64,000 bases of DNA from Acidobacteriota bacterium. Its GTDB lineage: Bacteria; Acidobacteriota; Polarisedimenticolia; Polarisedimenticolales; Polarisedimenticolaceae. The translations under genes were made by a program, and so were the position numbers. Position 1 is the stretch's first letter. The number at the start of each line of letters is the position of its first letter. Below are positions 1-8,257 of the stretch, piece by piece. The notes beneath the pieces were generated by a model, which was given only the letters and a program-made list of their open reading frames with translations, was not told the origin of the DNA and did no database searches. The DNA lies in the NCBI GenBank assembly GCA_029861955.1, contig JAOTYK010000001.1, positions 186,001-250,000 of the forward strand. Reading direction: 5' to 3'.

Positions 1-2882
1 GCGAACTACAGGCCGAAGTGGGCGAAGCCGTGCTGCTGCGTTTCGAGCAAGTCACGGAGGTTCGACGCGACACGTTGATGGGGGAGCGGGATGCGGGCGA
101 CCTCATCGGGACCCTGCGTGGGACGGTGCGTCAGATCGTGCCCGACGACGGGCTGGGAGGGTTCGGGGTCGTCGCCAGCCAGAAGGTCCCGGCCAACGCG
201 TTCGTCGAGCTTGAGGTCCTCCAGAGAGCCCTGGATGTCGGCGACGGGATCAACACTCTGGCCATCGGCGCTCTGTCGTCCGACGATCCCGCAGATCAGG
301 TCGGCCGGCTGTTGACCCTGGACGACCTCGGCGTTCGTCTCGTCATCGATTCCGAGGGCCAGAGGCCGCAGATCCGAGCCGAGAGTCGGGACTTCGTGTT
401 CAGGGATGACGTAGAACGACTCATCGCGGGTGTTGCCGGGGAAGAGCTGACTCGTGTACAGAGCTATCTGGCCAACAGCATGCGCTTCGCGGACCGAGAA
501 GTTCCGTATTCGATGGTGGTCGCGCTGGACACGACCCGCGACCCGTCGGGATCGACGCTCGAGACGACACGTGGACCGGTGACCGATATCGGGGACGACG
601 AGGTTCTGCTGGGCCGCTGGGCTGCAGACGACCTCGGTGTCGCGGTCGGCGATACGATCGAGATGGACTACTTCGTCGTCGGACCACGGGAGGAGCTTGA
701 GACCGAGACGTCCAGATTCACGGTCGCGGCCATCGTCGAGGCCACGGGACTGGCCAACAAACGCAGTTTGACCCCCGACTATCCCGGCGTCCAGGATGCC
801 GACGACATGGCGGCGTGGGATCCACCGTTTCCCGTCGAACTGAACCGGATTCGTCCGCAGGACGAGGCGTACTGGGACCGTCATGGAGCCACGCCAAAGG
901 CGTTCGTCTCCGCCGCGACGGGACGTCGGCTGTGGGGGACTCACCACGGGACGACCACCGCGATGTTGATCGGTATCCCCGACGGCGTCGAGCCGGCTTC
1001 CAGGGTCGCGTCACTTTCGAACGACCTACGCGCGGCCCTCGATCCCTACGGACAGGGGTTCCGATTCAGCGATACCCGAGCGGACGGACTGGACGCCGCA
1101 CGGGGGGCCACCGATTTCGGGCAGCTGTTCCTGGCGTTCAGTCTGTTCCTCATCGTGTCGGCGGCGCTGCTGATCGGGTTGCTGTTCGGCCTTGGGGTGG
1201 AACAGCGATCCCGCGAGGTGGGGCTGCGTGCCGCCGTCGGTTTCACCAACACCGATATCCGAAAGATGTTCCTGCGGGAAGGGGCCGCCCTTGCCGGCGT
1301 CGGGATCGTCATCGGCTCGGGACTCGCCGTTGGCTACGCCGGCCTGTTGATGGTCGCCCTGAGGACGCTGTGGATCGGTGCGGTCGGCAGTTCGCGACTG
1401 TTCCTTCACGTCCAGCCGCTAAGCCTCCTGATCGGCGGAGCGATCGCAATCATCGTCTCACTCTTCACGGTCTGGCGGACCCTCGCGCGTCTCAAGAAGG
1501 CCAGTCCGTCTCGTCTTCTCGGAGGCGGGACTCCGTCGCCGGCCTCGCCGAAGCGTCGCCGAGTCGCACGCGCGGCGACATGGATCCTGCTGCTGGCCGG
1601 TCTGGCGCTTATCGCCGTGGGGTTCGTCGGTGGCAACACCGAGTCGGCTGGACTGTCGTTCGGTGCCGCCGCTCTTCTGCTGGTGGCGGGGATCATGGGG
1701 TTCAACCTGTGGTGCCGATCCGACCCCCGCGGGACTCGGGGTCTGCGTCGTGGCAATGTGCTGGCGGCGATGGCGGCACGCAACAGTCGTTGGAACCCGG
1801 GTCGTAGTGTCCTCAGCGTCGCCCTGATCGCGTCGGCGTGTTTCGTCATCGTGACGGTTGCCGCCAGTCGACACCACTTCGGAAACGAACTGGAAGACAG
1901 AGATTCGGCCAGTGGCGGATTCTCGCTTGTGGCAGAGAGCGACGTGCCGATCTTCGAGGAGATCGGTGATCTGGACGTCACCGCATTTCGGAGCCTGCCC
2001 GGCGACGACGCCAGCTGTCTGAACCTCTATCGACCGGGCAAGCCGCAGGTGCTCGGCGTTCCGGCATCGATGATCGAACGGGGCGGGTTTACGTTTCAGA
2101 AGCAGATCCAGGTCGAAGGAGACCTGGAGAATCCCTGGACGCTCCTAGAGCAGGATCTCGGCGAGGACGTGATCCCGGCCATCGTCGACATCAACTCGGC
2201 AATGTGGATCCTCAAGCTCGGTCTTGGCGACGAACTGGAATTGGAGGACCAGCGTGGCGGAACGATCCGACTCCGGCTCGTGGGCATGCTGCAGAAGTCG
2301 ATCCTCCAGAGCCAGGTGTTGATCTCCGAGGAGGCCTTCCGACGTCACTTCCCCGACCAGGTCGGGTTCCGCTTCTTCCTCATCGAGACACCCTTCGACG
2401 AGGCGACCGCCGTGGCTGCATCGCTGGAGCAGGAGCTGGGAGACTTCGGCTTCGACGCAAAGACGAGCGTCGAGACCATGGAGCAGTTCCAGGCGGTGGA
2501 GCACACGTATCTTTCGACGTTCCAACTCCTCGGGGCTCTCGGATTGCTTCTCGGAACCATCGGTCTGGCGGTCGTCTTGCTGCGAAACCTCGTCGAGCGT
2601 CGATCCGAGCTTGCGACGATGCGGGCCTGTGGCTACCGACGATCCCGGCTGGCACGGCTGGTGACCCTCGAAACGGCGTTCCTTCTTGTGACCGGGATCG
2701 TCATCGGTGCCGGTTCGGCCATGCTGGCGCTTTCGCCACGGTTGGCCCATCTGCGGGCGCCGTGGGATGAGGTGGCGATTACGCTGGCGGTTGTCTGCGT
2801 GGTCGGACTGACGGCGGCCCTTCTTGCGGCACGGAGCGTGATGAGGATGCCCCTGATCGAGTCGCTCCGTAGCGATCGCTGA
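1..2882 (+). CDS. FtsX-type ABC transporter permease, 5' end cut by window
   Basis: Inner-membrane permease subunit of an ABC exporter of the MacB/LolCE/FtsX superfamily. The frame is open to the window edge, so the N-terminus and the first membrane segment are missing. Visible in order: a periplasmic region of about 350 residues; a first FtsX domain with three membrane segments near 1.1-1.45 kb, including the signature stretch EQRSREVGLRAAVGF; two further hydrophobic segments near 1.58-1.7 kb; a second periplasmic domain; and a second FtsX domain near 2.5-2.86 kb with ERRSELATMRACGYRRSRL. Two FtsX repeats in one chain is the large single-chain layout usually paired with a separate ATPase, which would lie upstream of the window. 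The substrate cannot be told. The gene ends 40 bp before asnB. Confidence 0.85.
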   Translation, partial: ELQAEVGEAVLLRFEQVTEVRRDTLMGERDAGDLIGTLRGTVRQIVPDDGLGGFGVVASQKVPANAFVELEVLQRALDVGDGINTLAIGALSSDDPADQVGRLLTLDDLGVRLVIDSEGQRPQIRAESRDFVFRDDVERLIAGVAGEELTRVQSYLANSMRFADREVPYSMVVALDTTRDPSGSTLETTRGPVTDIGDDEVLLGRWAADDLGVAVGDTIEMDYFVVGPREELETETSRFTVAAIVEATGLANKRSLTPDYPGVQDADDMAAWDPPFPVELNRIRPQDEAYWDRHGATPKAFVSAATGRRLWGTHHGTTTAMLIGIPDGVEPASRVASLSNDLRAALDPYGQGFRFSDTRADGLDAARGATDFGQLFLAFSLFLIVSAALLIGLLFGLGVEQRSREVGLRAAVGFTNTDIRKMFLREGAALAGVGIVIGSGLAVGYAGLLMVALRTLWIGAVGSSRLFLHVQPLSLLIGGAIAIIVSLFTVWRTLARLKKASPSRLLGGGTPSPASPKRRRVARAATWILLLAGLALIAVGFVGGNTESAGLSFGAAALLLVAGIMGFNLWCRSDPRGTRGLRRGNVLAAMAARNSRWNPGRSVLSVALIASACFVIVTVAASRHHFGNELEDRDSASGGFSLVAESDVPIFEEIGDLDVTAFRSLPGDDASCLNLYRPGKPQVLGVPASMIERGGFTFQKQIQVEGDLENPWTLLEQDLGEDVIPAIVDINSAMWILKLGLGDELELEDQRGGTIRLRLVGMLQKSILQSQVLISEEAFRRHFPDQVGFRFFLIETPFDEATAVAASLEQELGDFGFDAKTSVETMEQFQAVEHTYLSTFQLLGALGLLLGTIGLAVVLLRNLVERRSELATMRACGYRRSRLARLVTLETAFLLVTGIVIGAGSAMLALSPRLAHLRAPWDEVAITLAVVCVVGLTAALLAARSVMRMPLIESLRSDR

Positions 2883-2884
2883 GC

Positions 2885-2914
2885 TTGTATCGCAGGGGGC
2901 ACAGCCCTATCGTA
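2885..2914 (+). promoter_or_regulatory. candidate asnB promoter, possibly leaderless
   Basis: TTGTAT at 2885-2890 and TATCGT at 2909-2914 are separated by 18 bp. The -10-like box ends 8 nt before the asnB ATG and there is no Shine-Dalgarno sequence in that gap. If used, the transcript would start at or next to the start codon. Sequence pattern only. Confidence 0.3.
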
Positions 2915-2922
2915 TAGAGGCA

Positions 2923-4764
2923 ATGTGCGGCATCTGCGGTTCACGATCTCTCACCCGAGACCCAAACGGTTACACCGTTGACGCCATGCTGTCGCAAATG
3001 GCCCACCGTGGCCCCGACGGCGAGGGGCGACTGAACGACGGCCCCCTTCACGCCGGCATGCGACGCCTGTCCGTCATCGACCTGGAGGGTGGAAGCCAGC
3101 CGATCGCAAACGAGGACGGAAGCGTCCAGGTCCTGTTCAACGGCGAGATCTACAACTACCGCCAGCTACGAGTCGAACTCGAGCAAGCGGGACACCAGTT
3201 CCGGACCGACTCCGACACCGAGGTCCTGGTCCATCTGTGGGAAGAGTCCGGTCCGGAGATGTTGGACCGACTCAACGGCATGTTCGCGATCTGTCTCCAG
3301 GACCGCCGTAACGGTCAGACTTTTCTCGCCCGGGACCGAGTCGGCATCAAACCGCTGTACTACACGGTTCAGGACCAGACCCTGTTCTTCGCGTCGGAAC
3401 TTGCCGTGCTTCGCGCACAAAAAGAGCTTCAGTTCGATCTGGAGCGTGAGGCGCTGGTCGAGTGGTTTCATCTGCAGTACGTCGGTGGCGAACGGACGAT
3501 CTATCGACAGGCCCGCAAACTGTTGCCGGGGCATCGACTGGATGTCGTCGACGGTGAGGTCAACGTCACCCGTTGGTATCGACCTCGGCCCTGCGAGCCG
3601 TTGACCGACGAGCGACAGGCCGCCGACGAACTGGCAAACCTGCTGCGATCGTCCGTCGACTATCGGCTCATCGCCGATGTGCCGGTGGGCGTCTTCCTCT
3701 CCGGTGGGTTGGACTCGGCGATCATCGCGGATCTCGCCGCCACATCCCACGAGGGTCCACTGAAGTCGTTCTCGGTGGGGTTCGAAGACGCCGGCGACCT
3801 GGACGAGACGGCGAGCGCCCGCGAGACGGCCGCGAGAGTCGGTACGGTTCATCGGCAATGGGTCCTTTCAGCGGACGATGTGGCGCGTCGGCTGGAACAA
3901 CGCATCGAGCATCAGGCGGAGCCGCTGGCCGATCCGGCGTTGATCCCCACACACTTCCTGGCCGAACAGGCCAGCAAGGAGGTGACCGTCGTCCTGACCG
4001 GCGAGGGTGCCGACGAACTGTTCGCGGGTTACAAGCGTTACGGATATCAGAAGCTGCTGGGTGTGCTTGGGCGCATCGTCGGTGTGCCGACGATGCTTCG
4101 TCCCGCAGCCGGTCTTGCTGGTCGACGCGGTCGACAGGCGATGGATGCGCTGGCCGGAAAGACCGCAGAGGAACGACACCTCCGCTGGGTCTCCACCGTC
4201 GGTCCCGAGGGGTCTTCCGAACTATTTACAGGCGAGCATGTCGCTCGCTGGCGCGACCGGGCGCTCGGGATGTTCCGACCCTACCTGGCGGACCCGGAGC
4301 GAAGCGAACTTGAGGGGCAGCTACGGGCAGACCAGCACGAGTGGCTTCCCCACAACCTGCTGGCCAAGGTCGACCTGGCAACCATGGCCTGTTCGCTGGA
4401 GGCGCGCGTGCCGTTTCTCGACCATCGGATCGTCGAGTTTGCCGGTCGGCTCCCGAGCGACATGAAGCTGCGGAAGGGGGTCGGGAAGTGGATTCTCCGT
4501 CAGGCCTTCGCCGATCGTCTCCCCGAGGATCTTCTGGGTGGCAAGAAGCGAGGTTTCGACCTGCCGCTGGGTCCCTGGTTGCGTGGCCCGCTGCGATCCC
4601 GTCTGGAGAGCCTGGATCACAACGATGGACTCCTTGACCTCGTGGGCCTCAAGCGCGACGGCGTGCGGCAGATGGTGAAGCGCCACGTCGACGAGGAAGG
4701 GGACTACGGTCTACCGCTCTTCATGTTGATCTCGTTGTCGATCTTCCTGGAGACGTTCGCATGA
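2923..4764 (+). CDS. asnB: asparagine synthase (glutamine-hydrolysing)
   Basis: Cytoplasmic enzyme that makes asparagine from aspartate, ATP and glutamine-derived ammonia. The protein begins MCGICG, so after Met removal Cys2 is the Ntn-hydrolase nucleophile of the class II glutaminase domain (residues 1 to about 200). The synthetase domain carries the PP-loop LSGGLDS near residue 260 and the downstream TGEGADELFAGY motif. At 613 residues it is the length of AsnB paralogues found in exopolysaccharide loci. It overlaps the following glycosyltransferase by ATGA, so the pair is co-translated. This suggests a role in modifying a surface sugar or peptide as much as in amino-acid supply. The start is fixed by the need for Cys2. 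Confidence 0.93.
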   Translation: MCGICGSRSLTRDPNGYTVDAMLSQMAHRGPDGEGRLNDGPLHAGMRRLSVIDLEGGSQPIANEDGSVQVLFNGEIYNYRQLRVELEQAGHQFRTDSDTEVLVHLWEESGPEMLDRLNGMFAICLQDRRNGQTFLARDRVGIKPLYYTVQDQTLFFASELAVLRAQKELQFDLEREALVEWFHLQYVGGERTIYRQARKLLPGHRLDVVDGEVNVTRWYRPRPCEPLTDERQAADELANLLRSSVDYRLIADVPVGVFLSGGLDSAIIADLAATSHEGPLKSFSVGFEDAGDLDETASARETAARVGTVHRQWVLSADDVARRLEQRIEHQAEPLADPALIPTHFLAEQASKEVTVVLTGEGADELFAGYKRYGYQKLLGVLGRIVGVPTMLRPAAGLAGRRGRQAMDALAGKTAEERHLRWVSTVGPEGSSELFTGEHVARWRDRALGMFRPYLADPERSELEGQLRADQHEWLPHNLLAKVDLATMACSLEARVPFLDHRIVEFAGRLPSDMKLRKGVGKWILRQAFADRLPEDLLGGKKRGFDLPLGPWLRGPLRSRLESLDHNDGLLDLVGLKRDGVRQMVKRHVDEEGDYGLPLFMLISLSIFLETFA

Positions 4765-5987
4765 GTCGTCATGCCGTGGCCCATGTCATCACCCGGCTCG
4801 AGCTGGGTGGCGCGCAGCAGAACACGCTCTATTGCACGGCCCATCATGATCGTCGTCGTTTCGATGTTTCGCTTCTGGCGGGAGCCGGAGGGATCCTCGA
4901 TGACGAGGCGACGCGGATCGACGACGCCACCGTCCGGTTGATGGAGACCCTCCGTCACCCGATCGCGCCGCTGGACGATCTTCGGGCCGTCAGGGAATTG
5001 ACCCGTTTCTTCCGGGACAACCAGATCGAACTGGTGCACACCCACTCCTCGAAGGCCGGGATCCTCGGGCGTCTGGCCGCGCGACGGGCCGGAGTCAAGG
5101 CGATCGTTCATACGGTCCACGGCTGGAGTTTCAACGACACCCAGTCCCTGGCCAGGCGGCAGTTGTACGTCCAACTGGAACGGATCGCCGCGCGCTGGAC
5201 CGACCGCATGGTCGTCGTCTCCGCGCAGAATCGTGAGGACGGTCTGCTGCGCGGGATCGGTCGCCCGGAACAGTACCGGGTGATCCACAGCGGGATCGAT
5301 ATCGAGCAGTTCCGTCGTCCGCAGGTCTCCCGGCAGGAGACCCGTCGGGCGTTGGGCTACGACGACGAGACGATCGTCGTCGGGACCATCGCCTGTCTCA
5401 AGCCCCAGAAGGCCCCGCTGGACTTCGTCGCGGCCGCCGCCCGCGCCCACGCGACGGACTCCCGGTTACGCTTCGTGATCGCCGGCGACGGCGAGCTCCG
5501 ACCCCGGGTGGAAGCGGCCATCGCGCGGCATCGGCTTCAGGATGTCGTGCAACTCCTGGGTTGGCGCGACGACGTGGTCGAACTGTTGCATGGCCTGGAC
5601 CTGTTCGTCCTGACGTCGTTGTTCGAGGGACTCCCGCGCGCCGTGCTACAGGCGATGGCGGCAGGCGTCCCCGTGGTCGCCACCGCCGTCGACGGCACGC
5701 CGGAAGTCGTTGACGATGGGAAGACGGGGCTGCTGGTCCCGAAGGCAGAGCCCGTTGCCGCGGCCGATGCGATCCTGCGATTGGCGGGAGACCCGACGTT
5801 GGCATCCTCGCTGGTCCAGGGCGCCACCGAGGGGCTGGGTCGGAAGTTCGAGATCGGTCAGATGGTGAGAGACCTGGACGATCTCTACGGAGAGTTGCTT
5901 TCGACCTCTCCCGTATCCTCTGCGACCAGCAGCCGTCGATCGACCTCCGGTCCGTCGAGGGTCGTGACGGAACCCGAGGTCCAGTAG
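4761..5987 (+). CDS. GT4-family glycosyltransferase
   Basis: GT-B fold sugar transferase using a nucleotide-sugar donor, probably acting on a lipid-linked or surface polysaccharide at the cytoplasmic face. The N-terminal half has the acceptor-side LELGGAQQNTL start and the HTHSSKAGILGRLAAR stretch of family 4. The C-terminal donor domain carries EGLPRAVLQAMAAGVPVVAT, with the conserved glutamate of EGLP and the family E-x7-E spacing region. Its start overlaps the asnB stop by four bases. The tail beyond about residue 375 is low complexity (Ser/Thr/Arg rich) and lies antisense to the coding end of the convergent FG-GAP gene for 103 bp. The natural stop may therefore have been lost there. Specific sugar and acceptor are unknown. 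Confidence 0.88.
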   Translation: MSRHAVAHVITRLELGGAQQNTLYCTAHHDRRRFDVSLLAGAGGILDDEATRIDDATVRLMETLRHPIAPLDDLRAVRELTRFFRDNQIELVHTHSSKAGILGRLAARRAGVKAIVHTVHGWSFNDTQSLARRQLYVQLERIAARWTDRMVVVSAQNREDGLLRGIGRPEQYRVIHSGIDIEQFRRPQVSRQETRRALGYDDETIVVGTIACLKPQKAPLDFVAAAARAHATDSRLRFVIAGDGELRPRVEAAIARHRLQDVVQLLGWRDDVVELLHGLDLFVLTSLFEGLPRAVLQAMAAGVPVVATAVDGTPEVVDDGKTGLLVPKAEPVAAADAILRLAGDPTLASSLVQGATEGLGRKFEIGQMVRDLDDLYGELLSTSPVSSATSSRRSTSGPSRVVTEPEVQ

Positions 5988-7594
5988 ACCGACAGCCGCT
6001 CGATCGCGTCGTGTTCCCCAAGACCGAAGTGAGCCACCGGTCGTCGGGAACTCAGGTACGACGCATCCCGTCGGATCCAACGCACCCTGGGGTGAGCCTC
6101 GCCGGCAAGCTGAACCTCGACCCGAGAGCCGATCCCGTCTCTCGGGGAGCGGCTTCCCCGCACCGCCACCTGTAGCCAGTGTCCACGAGCCAGGTCGTTG
6201 CGGATCAGCGTCGGGACGTCGTTGTGTTGGGTCACCAGCAGATCGAGGTCGCCGTCGCCGTCGATGTCGTCGGGCAACACGCAGCGACTGGAGGCGACGC
6301 GGGCCAGCGCGGAACCGTCGTCCGGTCCAAGCCTCACGTAACCGCCCTGACCGTCGTTGCGAAACAGCCCGTCGGCCTGGCGGAACGTCGTTCCCAGGGA
6401 GACCGTATCGACCTGGGGATAGACATGACCGTGGGCCACGTAGAGATCCTCCCAGCCGTCGTGATCCAGATCCTCGAACAGCATCCCCCAACCCAGGTTT
6501 TCGAACGAGGCGGTGCCAAGTCCCGAGGGGAAGCTGGCATCGAGGTACCAGCCGTCACCGCTCGACCGGTAGAGGGTGTGATGATCGTGAGAGAAGTTGC
6601 TGACCGCCAGATCCAGGTCGCCGTCGTGGTCCTCGTCGGCGCTGGCGACACCCATCCCGGCCTGCTCCATGCCCTGTTCGTTGTAAGCCAGGCCGGCCAG
6701 AACCGATTGATCGCTGAACTTCCCGTGACCGTCGTTGACGAACAGGCTGTTCTGGACCGAGTCGTTGGCGACGTAGAGGTCGTCGTCGCCATCGTTGTCG
6801 GCGTCGAAGAAGTGCGCTGCGAGACCGTACCAGGCGTCGTCCGCGATACCGGCTTCCCGGCCGATCTCGACGAACGTGCGACGCCCTTCCTCATCGACAT
6901 CCTGTCGGTAGAGTCGGTCCGGCGAGGCCTGCAGGTTTCGCGGCCCACAGAACACCTCGAGGTTCTTCCAGACGCAGGGGTCTCGATCGCCGGACAGCCG
7001 TTCGCCGCGACCGGGGTAGCGCTCGAAGCCGAACTCGACGTAACGGGTCACGAAGAGATCCAGGTCGCCGTCGCGATCGATATCGCTCCACGTCGCCGAG
7101 CTGCCGAAGCCCTCGTCGCCCAGCCCGACCTCGGCGCTGACGTCGCTGAAACTCCCATCGCCGTTGTTCCGGTAGAGCCGGTCGGCGCCCCAGTTGGTCA
7201 GGTAGATATCGGGGTCGCCGTCGTTGTCGAAGTCGGCGGTGGCCACTCCAAAGGTCCAGCGACGATCGCCGAGCCCCGCCTGGTCGGTCACATCGACGAA
7301 GCGGAGGTCGCCATCGTTCCGTAACAGCCGGTCCGGTGGTCCGGCGGTCGGCTGTTCCCGGGTCGCACCCTGGGCCAGGTAGAGATCCGAGTCCCCATCG
7401 CCGTCGTAGTCCAGCCACGCAGCACCCGTCCCCAACGAATCGATGATGAAGTCGATGTTGTCGGAGCCGGCGATCTGAACGACGTCCAGGCCCTGGGTGT
7501 CGTCGGCGATCACCATGCCGCTCGGCGACGGCTGGGGGACGGAACAACCGGCCACGGTCAGGAGGCCGAGCAGTAGCGACGATCCGATCCTCAT
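5885..7594 (-). CDS. CRTAC1/UnbV-type FG-GAP repeat lipoprotein
   Basis: Predicted exported lipoprotein of 569 residues. It starts MRIGSSLLLGLLTVAGC, a signal peptide with lipobox ending at Cys17. Most of the chain is FG-GAP/VCBS-like blades, recognisable by repeated calcium-loop motifs such as DYDGDGDSDLYL, DFDNDGDPDIYL, DIDRDGDLDLFV, DADNDGDDDLYV and DIDGDGDLDLLV. This implies a seven-bladed beta-propeller. The C-terminal part is an ASPIC/UnbV domain (RDGIGSRVEVQL and HFGLGEHDAIERLSVYW). A longer upstream reading frame exists but overlaps the TPR gene and lacks a signal peptide, so I chose the ATG at 7594, which overlaps the TPR stop by ATGA. Function in this family is not established; surface adhesion or carbohydrate binding is plausible. 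Confidence 0.88.
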   Translation of the reverse strand: MRIGSSLLLGLLTVAGCSVPQPSPSGMVIADDTQGLDVVQIAGSDNIDFIIDSLGTGAAWLDYDGDGDSDLYLAQGATREQPTAGPPDRLLRNDGDLRFVDVTDQAGLGDRRWTFGVATADFDNDGDPDIYLTNWGADRLYRNNGDGSFSDVSAEVGLGDEGFGSSATWSDIDRDGDLDLFVTRYVEFGFERYPGRGERLSGDRDPCVWKNLEVFCGPRNLQASPDRLYRQDVDEEGRRTFVEIGREAGIADDAWYGLAAHFFDADNDGDDDLYVANDSVQNSLFVNDGHGKFSDQSVLAGLAYNEQGMEQAGMGVASADEDHDGDLDLAVSNFSHDHHTLYRSSGDGWYLDASFPSGLGTASFENLGWGMLFEDLDHDGWEDLYVAHGHVYPQVDTVSLGTTFRQADGLFRNDGQGGYVRLGPDDGSALARVASSRCVLPDDIDGDGDLDLLVTQHNDVPTLIRNDLARGHWLQVAVRGSRSPRDGIGSRVEVQLAGEAHPRVRWIRRDASYLSSRRPVAHFGLGEHDAIERLSVYWTSGSVTTLDGPEVDRRLLVAEDTGEVESNSP

Positions 7595-8235
7595 GGCGCC
7601 GGGTCTCTGGCGATCGGCTCCCGGTTTCTGGATTTTTCTCTTAGTTCGTGGTGCAGTTCCAGCTGCTGCCGCGCCTCGTCCATCCGCCCGAGCTGCCGGT
7701 AGGCGGTCCCCAGGTAGTAGCGGGCCTCCGCATGGGCGGGGTAGGCCCTCAGCACCTGTTCCATGTACTGGGCCGTCTTCCCGTAGTCCCCTTGCCGGGA
7801 ACGCAGGGTGCCGAGGAAGAACATACAGTCGAGTTGTGTCCTGCGATCCCGATCGCGTTTTGGCGTCACGACCAGGCACGAGCGGAACCGCTCTTCCGCC
7901 GCTTCCAGTCGGTTCAGTTGTCGCAGCACCCAACCGTCGTGGTAGAGCGCGTTGAGATAGTCGGGCTCCAACGCCAACGCCTTCGTGTACCAGGTCGATG
8001 CCTCTTCGAACCGGTTCTGCCGGAAATAGACGTTGCCGATGTTGTTCATCGCCTTGGCGTGGTCGGGTCGCAATTCAAGGACCCGGTGGTAGGCCTCGAG
8101 AGCCTCGTCCCACTGCTTGTCGGCAGAGTGGGCCCGCCCGAGATCCAGCCAGTGGTCGGGGTCCTCCTGGGCCACAAGTGGACCGGAAACCAGCAACAAC
8201 CATAGGACCATGCCCCTCAATCGCGACCTCCTCAT
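7591..8235 (-). CDS. secreted TPR protein
   Basis: 214-residue exported scaffold protein. The N-terminus MRRSRLRGMVLWLLLVSG with a VAQ cleavage site is a signal peptide. It is followed by about four TPR units (AYHRVLELRPDHAKAMNNIG, FEEASTWYTKALALEPDYLN, ARYYLGTAYRQLGRMDEAR). Its stop overlaps the start of the FG-GAP lipoprotein, so the two are made together and probably act together outside the inner membrane. A start at 8256 would add seven residues, and a start at 8211 would trim eight. The 8235 ATG gives the best signal peptide and has no clear Shine-Dalgarno. It sits only 20 bp from the divergent start at 8255. Confidence 0.75.
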   Translation of the reverse strand: MRRSRLRGMVLWLLLVSGPLVAQEDPDHWLDLGRAHSADKQWDEALEAYHRVLELRPDHAKAMNNIGNVYFRQNRFEEASTWYTKALALEPDYLNALYHDGWVLRQLNRLEAAEERFRSCLVVTPKRDRDRRTQLDCMFFLGTLRSRQGDYGKTAQYMEQVLRAYPAHAEARYYLGTAYRQLGRMDEARQQLELHHELREKSRNREPIARDPAP

Positions 8236-8257
8236 GAAGTCTATAATGCCTTTCATG
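8235..8257. promoter_or_regulatory. shared -10-like element between divergent starts
   Basis: The interval between the two divergent ATGs contains TATAAT at 8242-8247. Read on the other strand, the same bases give CATTAT or TATAGA. The plus-strand box ends 7 nt before ATG 8255, and the minus-strand CATTAT ends 7-8 nt before ATG 8235. No convincing -35 or Shine-Dalgarno is visible for either gene. This arrangement fits a symmetric -10 driving two leaderless messages. Confidence 0.45.
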
